DNA of 64,000 nucleotides from Malania oleifera. Lineage: Eukaryota; Streptophyta; Magnoliopsida; Santalales; Ximeniaceae. Made by a program: the position numbers and the translations under genes. Shown here one piece after another: positions 45,770 to 57,130 of the stretch. The DNA lies in the NCBI RefSeq assembly GCF_029873635.1, contig NC_080422.1, positions 4,754,001-4,818,000 on the forward strand. The letters run 5' to 3'. Every line of letters starts with the position of its first letter. The stretch's first letter is position 1. The notes beneath the pieces were generated by a model. It did no database searches. It was not told where the DNA came from and saw only the letters and a list, made by a program, of their open reading frames with translations.

Positions 45770-48700
45770 TGTAGAGACCCGAAAAATAATAGTAATTAAA
45801 TAATAGAGAGAAAGGAAAATTCAAGAGGGATAAAGTAGAGTTCGTCGACAAACGTCTTGGTTTCGTCAACGAACTCCTTTATATGGTTTGTGGACGAGCT
45901 TCAGTGCCTCATCGATGAAGAGATACAGAGAGGGAGAAATTCGGACCCTTTGGTTCATCGATGAACTCATCATCCTTGTCGACGAACTCCCTTCATAAGT
46001 TCGTCGACGAACTCCCTTCATAAGTTCATTGACGAATCCACATGGAACAGCTGTCTATTTATAGCCGGAAATTCATTTTTCAGTGAGAAAATCCTTCTTT
46101 TCCTTGCTTGTCTCTCTAAAATCCGGTTCTCTCACCTTCTCTCTAAGTGTCCGACCCCATTTTCCCTGATTTGACGATCAGAAGTTACCACGGTGATCCT
46201 GTAGAAATTCTTTACAATTTAGCCAAATCAGAATTTTGGTTTCAGAAGTTTGGGAACCATCCCAAAAATCAAGGTAAGTAGGTTATTTTAGGGTTTTCAT
46301 GGTTATCAAGCTTTTCTGAACCCAGATCTTGAGTTAGATGAAAATATACTGAAATTTGAGTTGAATAAACTAAGGTGTTGTGATTTCAGGGATTGGGTTT
46401 CCAAACAGCATATGCATGGGTTGAGGATCTTAGTGGGTGTTTTCTCAGGAACTCAGGTATCATTGATAAATAAATAATAGTTTAAAATTTTATGGATAAA
46501 AGAATTGTGTGAGCCTGGGGAAAAGGTGAGTACCGTTGATATACTGAATTGGGTTGATTGAATTAGGAAAGTACATTATTTCAGGGTTTTGGAGTTTGGT
46601 ACGCTGCGGGTGTAAGAATAAAGTGGGAGTCAGATTTTCCAGTTAGTTACGTAAAGGAAATATGTTATGCCAGTTAAATAAGAATTTTTTACCAGTAAAG
46701 TGTAGTATATGCTTATGGGTTTTTCAGAGAAAGAAATTATATAGTATTACAGATTATAGATAGTGAATTTTATTTAGTGGTGTGACATGAGAAATATTAG
46801 TATAGTACAAAATTCTACTCATATTTTACAGAACTACGATGTATATAGTTTATTCAGATATACAGTTTTATTCAAATATTACAGTTATTCAGATATACAA
46901 TTTTATTCAGATATTACAGTTATTCAGATATATCATTTTATTAGATTTATAGTTTTTACAATACCATGATATACAGATTACATAACCATGATATATAGAT
47001 ATTACAGAATCATAACATATAGTTATTATAGTTCATATAGATCAGTTTATTACAGCGTTATTGTCACGACCTGCTCGTTTTTCACATTTTTTTTATAATA
47101 ATAATATCAACGTTATACATCCCAGCTCAGCAGGTCACCATCCACCTGGACCCGTGGGTACCAAGGATATATCAAAACATACAGCAGAAGCCCTAGCAGC
47201 AAAAAACATACAATAATGTACATTTCAATACCATATATATTACAATATACCAAAGTTGCTACAATCACTGTATCTCAAAATATACATCTCAAAAATCATA
47301 TCTAGAGACATATTCCCCAAAATCTAACAGTCCTTACAAGAACTTACCCTTCACAGAGGGCAGATAAACAACACTAATTCCACGGGGCTTTTTCCACTCT
47401 CCTATTCGAGGCTCCTGAAAAGTTTATAAGATTTAGGGGTGAGACACCTCTCAGTAAGGGAAATAAACTAATATCAGTGTGTGTTAACATGAGTATTCTG
47501 TATTCTACATATATCATATATAACATATTCAATACTGTTTATCAAATATGGGAAAATATATGTATATCAAAACATTGCAGAACATACTGTATTTCATAAG
47601 CATATCTCATCTCATATAATAATAATAATAACATAAAAACAATCTTGGTAGGTTAGTTGGCTGTTGTCATGTATTACCCCCACATGACTGGGTTGTGTAA
47701 CCTGAAGGCGGGACTTGACAATGGTTGGTCGACCACTGCCAAGTCAAACAGTAGTCTGTAGGTCCGATGGGTATGCTAAACCTGGTCCGTACACCAGGGG
47801 CGATCAGCACACTTCTTATAAACCATATCAACATTCCAATCTCACACCACTCCATACAGCCGCGTTAACACAAATATCATGATCACAAAGACCATGGACA
47901 CATAGCAGCGGTACCGTGCAAGTGCTAACCTAAACCAAGCCAACCAGGTTCTGATATCATATATATATATATATATACTAAAATCGTGATACATGAATAT
48001 CTCATATCATTAATTTCCATATCAATCACATCATTTTGCATGTATATATGTGTGTCATAAAAATCATCGGCCCATACGCCGGTATTACACATTTTATCAT
48101 AGCTCGGCCCGTACGCCGGCAAAACATAGCACAGCCCGTACGCTGGCAAATCACACACATAGCTCGGCTTGTACGCCGGCAAACCCTAGCACAGCCCGTA
48201 CGCTGGCAAATCACATCAAATAGCACGGCCCGTACGCCGACAAACATATAAAAACCTTGGCCCATGCGCCTATTTTCCATCATAAAAATTCATATCATCC
48301 ACATTCCCAGAAAACAATATTTCAGAACATTTTATACTCATGCCACACAAACAGATTTTCACATATTCAATCATACGATCATTTTCACATGTATTTTGCA
48401 AATATAAAACATATATATAAATATATATACATTTTCCGCAAATCAAATGCTAAATATATATATATACATACATTTTCTCAAAACAAAACTAGCTTAGTTT
48501 ATCCCCTTACCTGATTCCTGGAAAGCCCCTAATAAATTGCTCTGCACCCGTAGGGTTCCTAACTCAATACCTTGAAAATGAAAACTCCCAGTATTAAAGT
48601 TAAGTATTTTTGTACATACAATATTTTCTATAACTACCACTAAGTCAAATTCGGCTTAAAAGTCTTACCTCAACCTAGGGATGATTCCCTACGTTCCTAA

Positions 48701-50298
48701 TTCAACACCCCTAGAAACAACATTATCCAGAATTAAAGTTCAGTATTTCTAAGCGTATAACACTTTTTACAACTGTCACAAATCCAAATATTGAGTAAAA
48801 GGTCTTACCTTGGATTTGGGATAGTTTCCAACTTGCTTTCACCAACGATCTGCTCCAGCAGATTTGGAGAGAACTTCCCCAGGAGCGTCGTGGTGACTTC
48901 GAATTGTCGATCCGTCAAAGATCTGGCCTGAAATCGACGAAAGAAAGAGAGAGAACCGAAGAGGAGAGAGAGAGAAGGAAACTTGCTTAATAGTGAAGAT
49001 AAAATCCAGATTTTTCTATTTATAGACAGGGGATTTCGTCGACGAGACACGTCACCTCGTCGACGAAATTCAGGCTACCCCAGAATCTCTCTCGGTATTT
49101 TCTCGTTGACGAATTTTCTTATGCACTCATCGACGAGGCCCTGTATTTGTCGACGAGTCCTAGCAATTTCCTTGAAATTATGGTTATCCCCCAAAATGCA
49201 ATGTCATCGACGAAAGTCTACGGCCTCCTTCTGTTTCTGTTTCTATTTCCCTCCCTCTTATTATTAAAATTATATTATTCTTTGGGTCACTACAATTATG
49301 GTTAATATAGTTTTATAGAATCTTGGTTATTACAGTTGTATAGAATCATGGTAAATCAAAAAGATATATAACAATATTATATAGTATCAAACCCCAATGG
49401 AACATATCAGATTACGGAGCACGGTACCATAGCTATTATAGTATAGAGTGCAACCACATATCTTAGATAGTGTGTGGATTATATGTGTAGTCGATCGTGT
49501 CTTGGGAGAGCTTGTAGACTCCCCGGTAGTTTGGGTTGAGGCGGCCGATCTGATGATAGAGGTTTCAGTTGACTTATCCTGGTAGGCCAACCAGTGTTAA
49601 GTCCCGTCTACAGGCCGCACAACCCTATCATGAGGGGTTAAATCATGACATACAACCATCCAGGGAAGTTTTCACAGTTATGTATATATATATAGAGATT
49701 TATAGGAAAACAACATATATATAATTACTAAAAGTATGATTAAATAGAAAGTTTAAAAACAGTTGTATTTTAAACCACATAGGTGTGAGTTATACTGTAC
49801 ATTATTTTACATGCTATCTCAGTTTCAGTTGTTTAACAATATATTATCTATGCAATCCCAACTGCCACGCACTGGTAATAGCATATTTTGTCTTACTGAA
49901 AGTTGTCTCATCCCAATAATTTAACACATTTCAGGTAACCCAGCTAAACGAACAGATCAGGCTCGGAGATAGAGGGGACGGTTGGACTGCCCTGTTTGCA
50001 GGGTAAGTGTTTCAGGGAGATGTATTTTTGAGTAGATCTTAGGAGGTCTAGTGGATGTTTCTGGAGTGATGTGTATGTATATTCTGGAGAAAATACTGAA
50101 ATTCTGGTATTGTATTTACAATATTATGATTTTATATTTTCTACTGCATAGGTGTGTTATCTTATGAACAGGTATTCCTCGGTGCCTACTTTGGGACTGA
50201 AATGTTATAGTAGATGCTATCGGGGGCATCAGAGTATTTCAATTATATAGCAAAAAAACAAAAAAAAAAAGAATGATAAGAATTTTTGGGTCGTTACA
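45770..50298 (+). mobile_element. Family F copy F8, interrupted by F9
   Basis: TGTAGAGACCCGAAAAATAA to GGGTCGTTACA with perfect CTACC duplications (45765-45769, 50299-50303). Own length about 2.29 kb. Palindrome array at about 45840-46035 (one exact TCGTCGACGA), TATTTATA near 46056, an AT-rich repeat of ATTACAGTTATTCAGATAT units at about 46850-46975. After F9: GCACGGTACCATAGC near 49419, GGCCGCACAACCC near 49612, CTTACTGAAAGTTGTCTCA near 49892 and GGGCATCAGAGTA at 50224-50236. Confidence 0.9.
47062..49294 (-). mobile_element. Family F copy F9, minus strand, nested in F8
   Basis: 2233 bp on the + strand from TGTCACGACCTGCTCG to GGGTCACTACA; flanks GTTAT and ATTAT, a duplication with one mismatch. 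GGGGTGAGACACCTCTCAGTAAG is near 47435, GCGGTACCGTGC near 47908, and a seven-unit minisatellite of about 33 bp (core CGGCCCGTACGCCGGC) at about 48065-48250. TATTTATA is at 49017-49024 and the palindrome array at about 49028-49215 (two exact). The youngest-looking insertion of the nest. Confidence 0.88.
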
Positions 50299-50373
50299 CT
50301 ACCAATAAGGTAATAACCATATTATGTATACTTAAGGTTCGGATAATATAATTATATTTATATTTATGTGTTG

Positions 50374-50387
50374 CCCAAGTGGGAGAT
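50374..50387 (+). other. Copia-2 polypurine tract
   Basis: CCCAAGTGGGAGAT directly before the 3' LTR, the classic plant copia tract. Confidence 0.85.
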
Positions 50388-50813
50388 TGTTAGGAAATTT
50401 TAATTTCCTATTGTTGGCTCACATATTTAAAAGCAATTATGTTACTGGACTATTTTAACATCTATTGGGTATGAACTTTGCAATGTGTAAAAACCAATAC
50501 TAAGTTAATTTAAAATTGATGGGCTTCTAAAATAACTTAGTATATAAGGAAAATCTAATAGGTTTATGGTCCCCAAGTCCAATCAGAAACAGTTTCACGA
50601 TTCTTTCTTTTCTCCATCTAAGGAGAAGAACACAAGTGAGATACTTAAAGATTTGAATGTGGAAGATCAAAACTCTCCGCTAAAGACTGTTGGACAATCA
50701 AATCAGACACATCTATGGATCCATGTATTTATTCCGTGTTTAGTTTTCTTATTTGAATAAAATGATGATCTTGTTGGGTTACTAGGTTTTATGGATTAAA
50801 GTTATTTCTAATA
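50388..50813 (+). repeat. Copia-2 3' LTR
   Basis: 426 bp, TGTTAGGAAATT to CTAATA (CTAACA in the 5' LTR), followed by CTTTT. Alignable with the 5' LTR throughout but with many differences, so the element is not recent. Confidence 0.88.
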
Positions 50814-50818
50814 CTTTT

Positions 50819-51643
50819 CGTACATTTTGATGTTATTATTGGCTATGTCTTAAACCTGAACATAGTCACGTGATCCTAACTAACAAATGATTTAGAATAG
50901 GAAGACAGGTATGTATCATTATTGTATATATATACATAAGAGTGCAGTGTTGATAACTTACATAAGAGAATTTGGCATAATACACTAGTGTAAGGTGATA
51001 CGGAACTTAATTATCTTATTTATGAAGTTGTTTTAAGTCTTATAAAAATGGTGTTTAATATTATTAAAATAGAACAAAAAAAAATTTACTCCATCACCAT
51101 ACATGGGAGTAGGCCAAGGAGACTTTCCTCTTTGGCTTTCAAAAAATATGTCCTAAATAAATGGACCTATAAAAGAGGTGATATGTGACCTCGCAAGATA
51201 CAAGAATGAAAAGAAGAAAAGGCATGTGTATGAGAAATTATTTTATTTTCTATTTATAGTTTTACAAAAATACTTTTTATTTTCTATTTTTTCACATTTA
51301 TATAAAAATTGAAAATGAATTTTTATTAATTTTAAATTTTGTATGAAAATTTTAAAAATTTAAAATGTAATATATATATTTAAAATTTTTGAAGATTAAA
51401 AATAAAAATGAAATTATTTCCATAAGTAGACAAGCCATAAAATGTTTACATAAATATAAGACGTCTTGAGTTAAAACCTTATCCCGTACACATACGACGA
51501 AAAAACCTTTTTTCATATAAGATAAACAAATTATAAAATCCTACAATGATATGAGTCATAAACCATTTCATATTTTTTACGATACTTGAGTTATAAAATA
51601 TCCTATCTTATCTTATCATTCTCATTTCATCGAGTTAAATACA
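50819..51643. other. AT-rich spacer
   Basis: No gene or defined element recognised. Confidence 0.5.
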
Positions 51644-51977
51644 GGTAAAAGATACTAACATTCCCAACGGTTGGCAAAAAGATAATGTCTTCTCCTAAAA
51701 TTTCAAAAATTTCAAAGATTTCCCCAAAGGTTTTAAAGATCTCTAGGATCTCTCCTAGATTTGTCAAAAAGACACAAACCTCCCCTTTTAAAGATCTTTA
51801 AGACATTCTCTAAGATTTGTCAAAAAGACACAAACATTCCCCAAGGTATTAAAAATCTTTAGGACCTCCCATGAGTTTAGTGGAATTTTTGAAATCTTAG
51901 GGGAGATACTAAAAATTTTTTAAATCTCAAGTTTCTGTCTTTTTGTCAAACATAAGGAAAGGTGAGTGTCTTTTACC
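51644..51977. mobile_element. MITE-like element with long terminal inverted repeats
   Basis: About 334 bp starting GGTAAAAGATACTAACATTCC and ending with its imperfect inverse, GGAAAGGTGAGTGTCTTTTACC. The inverted similarity continues inward through CAAAAAGA / TCTTTTTG and AAATTTC / GAAATCTT for some 60 bp. It has no coding capacity. The target duplication is unclear, so the superfamily is not assigned. A relative lies at 60040-60290. Confidence 0.6.
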
Positions 51978-52340
51978 ATAAATATATTACTTGCAAAAAT
52001 ATGAAAGTTGATGACTATTTGTAGATTAAATGAAATTATTTTCATAATTAGACAAGTCATGAAGTATTTACATAAATATAAGCCATTTTGAATCAAATTC
52101 TTAACCTATATACACATGATGAATAAATTTATTTCATATAAAATTAAAAATTATAAAATTATAAAGTAAAGGGTTGCAGTTGATATTTTTATAAGTATAA
52201 ATTTACTAATTAGTAATTACCTGTTATTTGATAATTTTTAATTTAAATTTGTAGAGAAAATCATTTTAGGAAGAATGGCAAATTAAAAAAAAAAAAAATT
52301 AAGCTAAGAACTACACCCGTTTCCTTCAATTATTACTAGC
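51978..52340. other. AT-rich spacer
   Basis: No gene or defined element recognised. Confidence 0.5.
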
Positions 52341-52940
52341 TTTGAGTGAAGGAGCCAATAATCCAAAAAAAAAAAATCCAAGGAGCTTCAAATAAAAAAA
52401 TTAATAAAAATAAATAATAAGCAAGGCCCAAAATATTATTTGCCAAATTTTTTGTAAAAATATACAAATTCAAAATAGTTATATAATTTTCTTTTTGAAA
52501 AGTTTGATGAAATTTGGGAACGGTAAAAGAGTGTGAGAGGATGAAATTATGGACAGAAGAATTTAGAATATTTGATCAAAATAATCTGAGTCATTAAATA
52601 TTTTATGATATTTTTCGAAAGTACATTTTCTTCCCAGTATTTAAAAATAAATAAAATTAAAGTAAGTTGTATTTTTAGAGTCGGTGTCTATTCCGATATT
52701 TTATGTACTAGATATTTTTAAAATGAACAATTTAAAAAATCAAATATTCTAGAATTTTCGGTCCTTAATTTTCCAAAAAAAAATTATGTAACTATTTTGA
52801 ATTTGTAGATAACACAAACTTTGTATTAATTCTTTGGGCGTTGCTTATTATTTATTTTTATTCATTTATTTATTTGAAGCTCCTTGGCTTCTTCCATTAT
52901 GAAGCTGCGGCTGGGAATTTAAATGGCTCCTTCACTCAAA
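52341..52940. mobile_element. Foldback/MITE-like inverted repeat upstream of PI4K gene
   Basis: The outer 16 bases are a perfect inverted pair (TTTGAGTGAAGGAGCC at 52341-52356; its complement at 52925-52940). Imperfect inverted similarity extends inward over about 150 bp (for example CCAAGGAGCTTCAAATAAA and CAAATTCAAAATAGTTA against their complements at 52790-52895), and again around AGAATATTTGAT. The transcript could fold into a long hairpin. It ends about 60 bp before the probable PI4K TATA box. Confidence 0.68.
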
Positions 52941-53032
52941 TATTGACCGTTAGACACCGTCGTTACGGCGTTACGTTATCATCGCCACTTGTCCACCGAT
53001 GAATATTTAAAGCCAACGGCTACAAACTCGCC

Positions 53033-53064
<32 letters not shown>

Positions 53065-53907
53065 GTTTTTTTCTTCTTTTTCTCCACGATTGACACGCTT
53101 GCCGGAGCAGATAACGCCGGCGGAAAGATCGCGCCTTTGTAACTGAAGGTAACAAGAGGGGCTATTCTTGGCAAATTTGGGGAAATCAATTCCGTTTATC
53201 GCCAGCGAATTGCCTATCTCTGCAACTCCTGTGTTCATCGTTTTAAGCTCGCTCTTTCTTCCTTCTCGTCTCGGTTCTTTCCCCTGGTAAGAATCCGCAA
53301 TTTCCCATTTTCCTCTGTCGCTCCTCTCGATTCCATTCCATTCCCCCGCGCTTATTTGCCTACAAATGCCCCTCTACATTTCCACAAATCTCCTCTGATT
53401 GCAGGTGTTTGCTTGATCGAGGCCGGGAGATGAACATTTCCTGTTTTCTTTTCAATTTTTCGCTTCTGGGTGTTTCTAATTTGGTGCCCTAGAATCGATA
53501 CCATCGGCATTTTGAGATTTTATCTTCGTTCGTTGCAAAAATACCGTACGAGCTTTGGTCTTGAAAGTTTGGGGGTTACGAATGGTCTTAATTTTCGGGT
53601 ATTTGAATTCCTTCTGGGGATAATAGATTTTTTTTCTTCTTTTTTTCCACCCACATTTTCGTGTGCTTTGGATCGGGTTTCTTTCTCCCTTTCTTCTTCA
53701 CCTATATTTATAATTGTAACATATTTATCTACGGTCTTTCGATCCTTGGGGATTCAGGATTCTTCTATCTTGATTGAAAAGGTTCTTTTGATCCTAGGGC
53801 TTTTGATAAAATTTTAGAATTTTGATTCACTCATGCATGTTCGATAAAGAATCGTAGGCCTCGGAGCTTGCATTTTTAGGCAAGAAGGGGTCTTGTGAAA
53901 GCATACT
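52941..53907 (+). promoter_or_regulatory. PI4K gamma core promoter and 5' UTR with probable leader intron
   Basis: TATTTAAA at 53004-53011 is a plausible TATA box, followed by a (CT)n tract at 53033-53059. A 5' UTR intron is likely from GTAAGAATCC at about 53287 to TTGCAG at about 53404. The remaining leader up to the ATG at 53908 contains open frames but none in phase with the kinase. Intron and transcription start are inferred, not proven. Confidence 0.55.
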
Positions 53908-56345
53908 ATGTCTGTTGCTGATGTAGCTTTGAGCCCGATTCGCAAAGAGTCGGTGCATTCTTCTGGTTATTTCCATAGCCGGCTCTGTTCTAGCTCCAGC
54001 GATTCGATCTTGATATACCTCACAATGTCCGGTTCCGTGATCCCGATGCGTGTGTTTGAGTCTGATTCGATAGCATCAGTGAAGCTTAGGATTCAGACAT
54101 GTAAAGGGTTTGTAGTGAGGAAGCAGAAGCTAGTTTATGGGGGAAGAGAGTTGGCCCGGAACGATTCTCTCATCAAGGATTATGGTGTGAGCAGTGGCAA
54201 TGTTTTGCACCTGGTTCTCAGGCTCTCCGATCTCCTTGTCATTACTGTTAGGACGACTTGTGGAGAGGAACTTGAGTTTCATGTGGATCGGAATCGGAAC
54301 ATCGGGTATCTCAAGCAGCGGATTGCCAAGAAGGTGAAGGGCTTTGTCGATCTCGAGGATCAAGACCTTTTCTGCAATGGTGAGAAGCTGGACGACGAGA
54401 GACTTATTGATGATATATCTGGGAATAATGATGCTGTGGTTCACCTTGTGGTTCAGAAATCTGCAAAAGTAAGAGCCAAGCCCATTGAGAAAGATTTTGA
54501 GCTTTCTGTTGTGGCACCAAATCCGAATGAGAGGAGAGATGGAAGGGTAGATGTAGAAGATAACCAACCTAAGGAGCTTCCACTAGTGGCTAAGCAGCCG
54601 CAGCGGAGAGATTTCTGGTTGGAACCAATCATTGTCAATCCCAAGATTAAGCTGCCTTCAGTAATTTGGAATTTGATCAATTCTACATCTAATGGTTTGA
54701 AGAAAGGAAACCAACCAATCAGATCATCTGTGGGATCAGGAGGAGCATATTTGATGCAAGATTCCTTGGGTCATAACTATGTTTCTGTTTTTAAACCCAT
54801 CGATGAGGAACCCCTAGCAGTTAATAACCCTCAGGGACTACCGGTGTCATTGGACGGTGAAGGGCTAAAGAAGGGGACAAAGGTAGGAGAAGGTGCATTT
54901 AGGGAAGTCGCAGCATACATTCTGGATCACCCCAGGAGTGGGCCTCGTTCATTTACGGGTGAGGAGATTGGCTTTGCAGGGGTGCCCCCAACTGCTATGG
55001 TTCAGTGCCTGCATCAAGGTTTTAACCATCCGGAAGGGTACCGGGGCTTGCCAGAAAATGTTAAGATCGGGTCCTTACAGATGTTCATGAAGAATGATGG
55101 GAGTTGCGAGGACATGGGTCCTCGAGATTTCCCAGTGGAGGAGGTCCATAAGATCAGCGTGTTTGATATGAGGATGGCAAATGCAGATAGGCATGCTGGC
55201 AATATTCTGCTGACCAGAGATGAGGACGGCCGAACTGTGCTTATCCCAATCGATCATGGCTACTGCCTGCCCGAGAATGTAAGTGTTTCCCGGTTCTTTC
55301 TTGTTTATGCCTAAGTGGTTCATATGATGCAATTTGCCTATTAGTTCAACATGTTTCTGCACTTTTTTTTTTTTACAATAATTGGGCCATGGCCTATTAC
55401 TTCATGTGAAATGTCCAATTTAGTCCTCATGATCTCAACTGTGTCATAATCCGAATTGATCATGCTTATTTCTTAAATTCTCTCGTCTGATAATAAGACT
55501 AATCTGGCAGCATCTTATGCTCTTTCATGATTTGAAAGGGGCAAGCTATTCTAGATTAGAGAACAAGATGCACACACTATAACAATATACTCTTGATTGT
55601 GTATGAAATATCCAGTCTGAAATCTGTGTTAAGACTAATCTGGCAGCATCTTATGCTCTTTCATGATTTGAAAGGGGCAAGCTATTCTAGATTAGAGAAC
55701 AAGATGCACACTCCATAACAATATACTCTTGATTGTGTATGAAATATCCAGTCTGAAATCTGCGTTATACTGCCCGTATGGATGAAAACATGAACCGTGC
55801 GTGCAAACCATACCTATGAGGGATGTTCATTCCGTGAATGATCCTGATTCATATGGCTTGGTGGCTTATTTATTTAATTCCTTCTCTTAACTCTTGTCCC
55901 TTTAATATTGTAATTGCACATGATGTGCTTTTATGACAATCAACTGAGCTGATTGCTTTCTCTGCAGTTTGAAGATTGCACGTTTGATTGGCTTTATTGG
56001 CCTCAAGCTCGGCAGCCATACTCCCCCGACACTATTGACTACATAAAATCACTGGATGCAGAAAAGGATATCGAGCTTCTGAAATTTTATGGGTGGGAAC
56101 TCCCTCCCGAATGCGCCCGGACGCTTCGTATCTCCACCATGCTTCTGAAGAAAGGGGCAGCCAGAGGCCTCACCCCCTTTTCCATTGGGAGCATCATGTG
56201 CAGAGAAACCCTGAACAAGTCATCCAGGATTGAGGATATAATTGGCGAGGCTCGGGATTCTGTGCTTCCTGGAATGAGCGAAGCTGCGTTTCTCGAAACT
56301 GTCTCCCTCATCATGGATTCCCATCTCGACAAGCTTGCGAAATAA
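53908..56345 (+). CDS. Phosphatidylinositol 4-kinase gamma with two ubiquitin-like domains
   Basis: Plant type II PI4K (PI4K gamma / UBDK gamma). Family members have ubiquitin-like domains and several act as Ser/Thr protein kinases, with lipid kinase activity less clear. Coding exons 53908-55278 and 55968-56345 join in frame (CCCGAGAAT at the donor, TTTGAAGATTGC at the acceptor) to 582 aa. Order: short N terminus; ubiquitin-like domain 1 at about 34-108; ubiquitin-like domain 2 at about 111-185; linker; PI3/4K-type catalytic domain from about 265. Seen motifs: SVFKPIDEEP (ATP-binding Lys), GEGAFREVAAY, NADRHAGN with Asp427, and IDHGYCLP with Asp449. The start MSVADVALSP resembles remembered Arabidopsis PI4K gamma 4, which supports this ATG and suggests that subtype. 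All key residues are intact. AATAAA at about 56529 fits the poly(A) signal. Confidence 0.94.
55495..55766 (+). repeat. 136-bp tandem duplication in the PI4K intron
   Basis: 55495-55630 and 55631-55766 are near-identical direct repeats beginning AAGACTAATCTGGCAGC; only a few changes are visible (ACACTATAAC versus CTCCATAAC, CTGTGTT versus CTGCGTT). It does not touch the splice sites. A recent local duplication. Confidence 0.92.
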
Positions 56346-56600
56346 TTGCCGTGGGTCTGTAGGTATATATTTGTACGTATAGAGTGCAAAACCGGTCCAC
56401 TTTTTTGATGGACTGTGATGTATGTAGGTTGTATGAGATGTGGATGGAACTTTTATTTTCCTTTCCACTTTGTTCATTCAGCCATTTGGAATGTACCAAG
56501 AGGTCTGGACAGAGGTTTAACATCATATGAATAAATATATGTACTGTTTATTCTATTAGATTTCATGATTTAGGACAATTGATGTGCAACGGAGCTTTAC

Positions 56601-57130
56601 TTGAACTTCAAATTGGAAGAGTCTACTGGTATGCTTGATACACATGGGTGAGCACCAAATTGATCAAAAAACTTAGGTCTATTGGGTTTTGGGCTACACT
56701 ATGTATGTATATAAGCCCCCATCAAATACTTATTTTTTTCAATGTGAGACAAACTTTACAAGTGGAATTATCAACAATCTCTCTCTCACTTGTAAGCTCC
56801 AACTACTCCATTTTCTCCCTTACGGGACAAATTCTCCAACAGTTTGCTCAAGTAGGTCGTCTTACATGTCTCGGATTGTATTCCAAATGGTGCCTCCAAA
56901 CCAATCATATCTCCCACATCTTGACCCAATTTGGATCCATCTTGGCAGCTTAGGATGATCATTCTTAACCTTGATCACACACTCCCACACCCAGAGTTAT
57001 AAATCGTCGGATCTGATACCACTTGTTAACACTGGAGGAGTCTATAGGTGTACTTGATATGTATATAATCACCCATCAAATGCTCACTTTTTTTAATGTG
57101 AAATAAATTTCATAAGTGGAATTCTCAACA
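56601..57130 (-). mobile_element. TRIM (terminal-repeat retrotransposon in miniature)
   Basis: 530 bp, minus orientation. On that strand the 5' LTR (57130-57024, 107 bp) begins TGTTGAGAATTCCACTT and is followed by a primer site TGGTATCAGATCC; the internal part is only about 247 bp; a purine tract GTGAGAGAGAGAT precedes the 3' LTR (56776-56601, about 176 bp) beginning TGTTGATAATTCCACTT. The 3' LTR has about 60 bp not in the 5' LTR. Flanks TTTAC and ATTAC are a possible duplication with one mismatch. It has no coding capacity. It lies about 70 bp past the likely PI4K poly(A) signal. Confidence 0.82.

Larger units (their letters stand above)
44187..50304 (+). mobile_element. Solo LTR K (gypsy-type), interrupted by F8
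   Basis: Begins TGATGAGTCCCTAAAAT and ends GAGCCTACCA, with perfect ATAAG duplications (44182-44186, 50305-50309). Its own length is 1584 bp. TATAAATAATAG near 44906 is a plausible TATA box; the region CCTCTAATCCTCGTGGATCG near 45654 resembles the 3' parts of Athila/Tat-type gypsy LTRs. F8 is inserted five bases before its last base. Confidence 0.86.
32423..50813 (+). mobile_element. Copia-2: Ty1/copia element with duplicated internal region and nested insertions
   Basis: LTRs at 32423-32863 and 50388-50813, perfect CTTTT target duplications (32418-32422, 50814-50818), primer binding site and polypurine tract in place. The internal region is present twice in tandem (32910-37828 and 37829-44053). 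Two solo LTRs (42699-44003 and 44187-50304) are inserted, the second itself interrupted. Removing the second copy and all insertions gives about 6.0 kb, normal for a plant copia element. Both pol copies are degenerate. Confidence 0.93.

Noticed and set aside
48036..48283. Arg/Pro/Cys-rich open frames on both strands and a CRISPR-like look of regular repeats
   Set aside because: The seven-unit minisatellite of F9 explains both. Units are head-to-tail without unique spacers of constant length, and the genome is a plant's.
53470..53817. 115-codon plus-strand open frame before the PI4K start
   Set aside because: Low-complexity frame in the kinase leader, not in phase with it, no conserved features.
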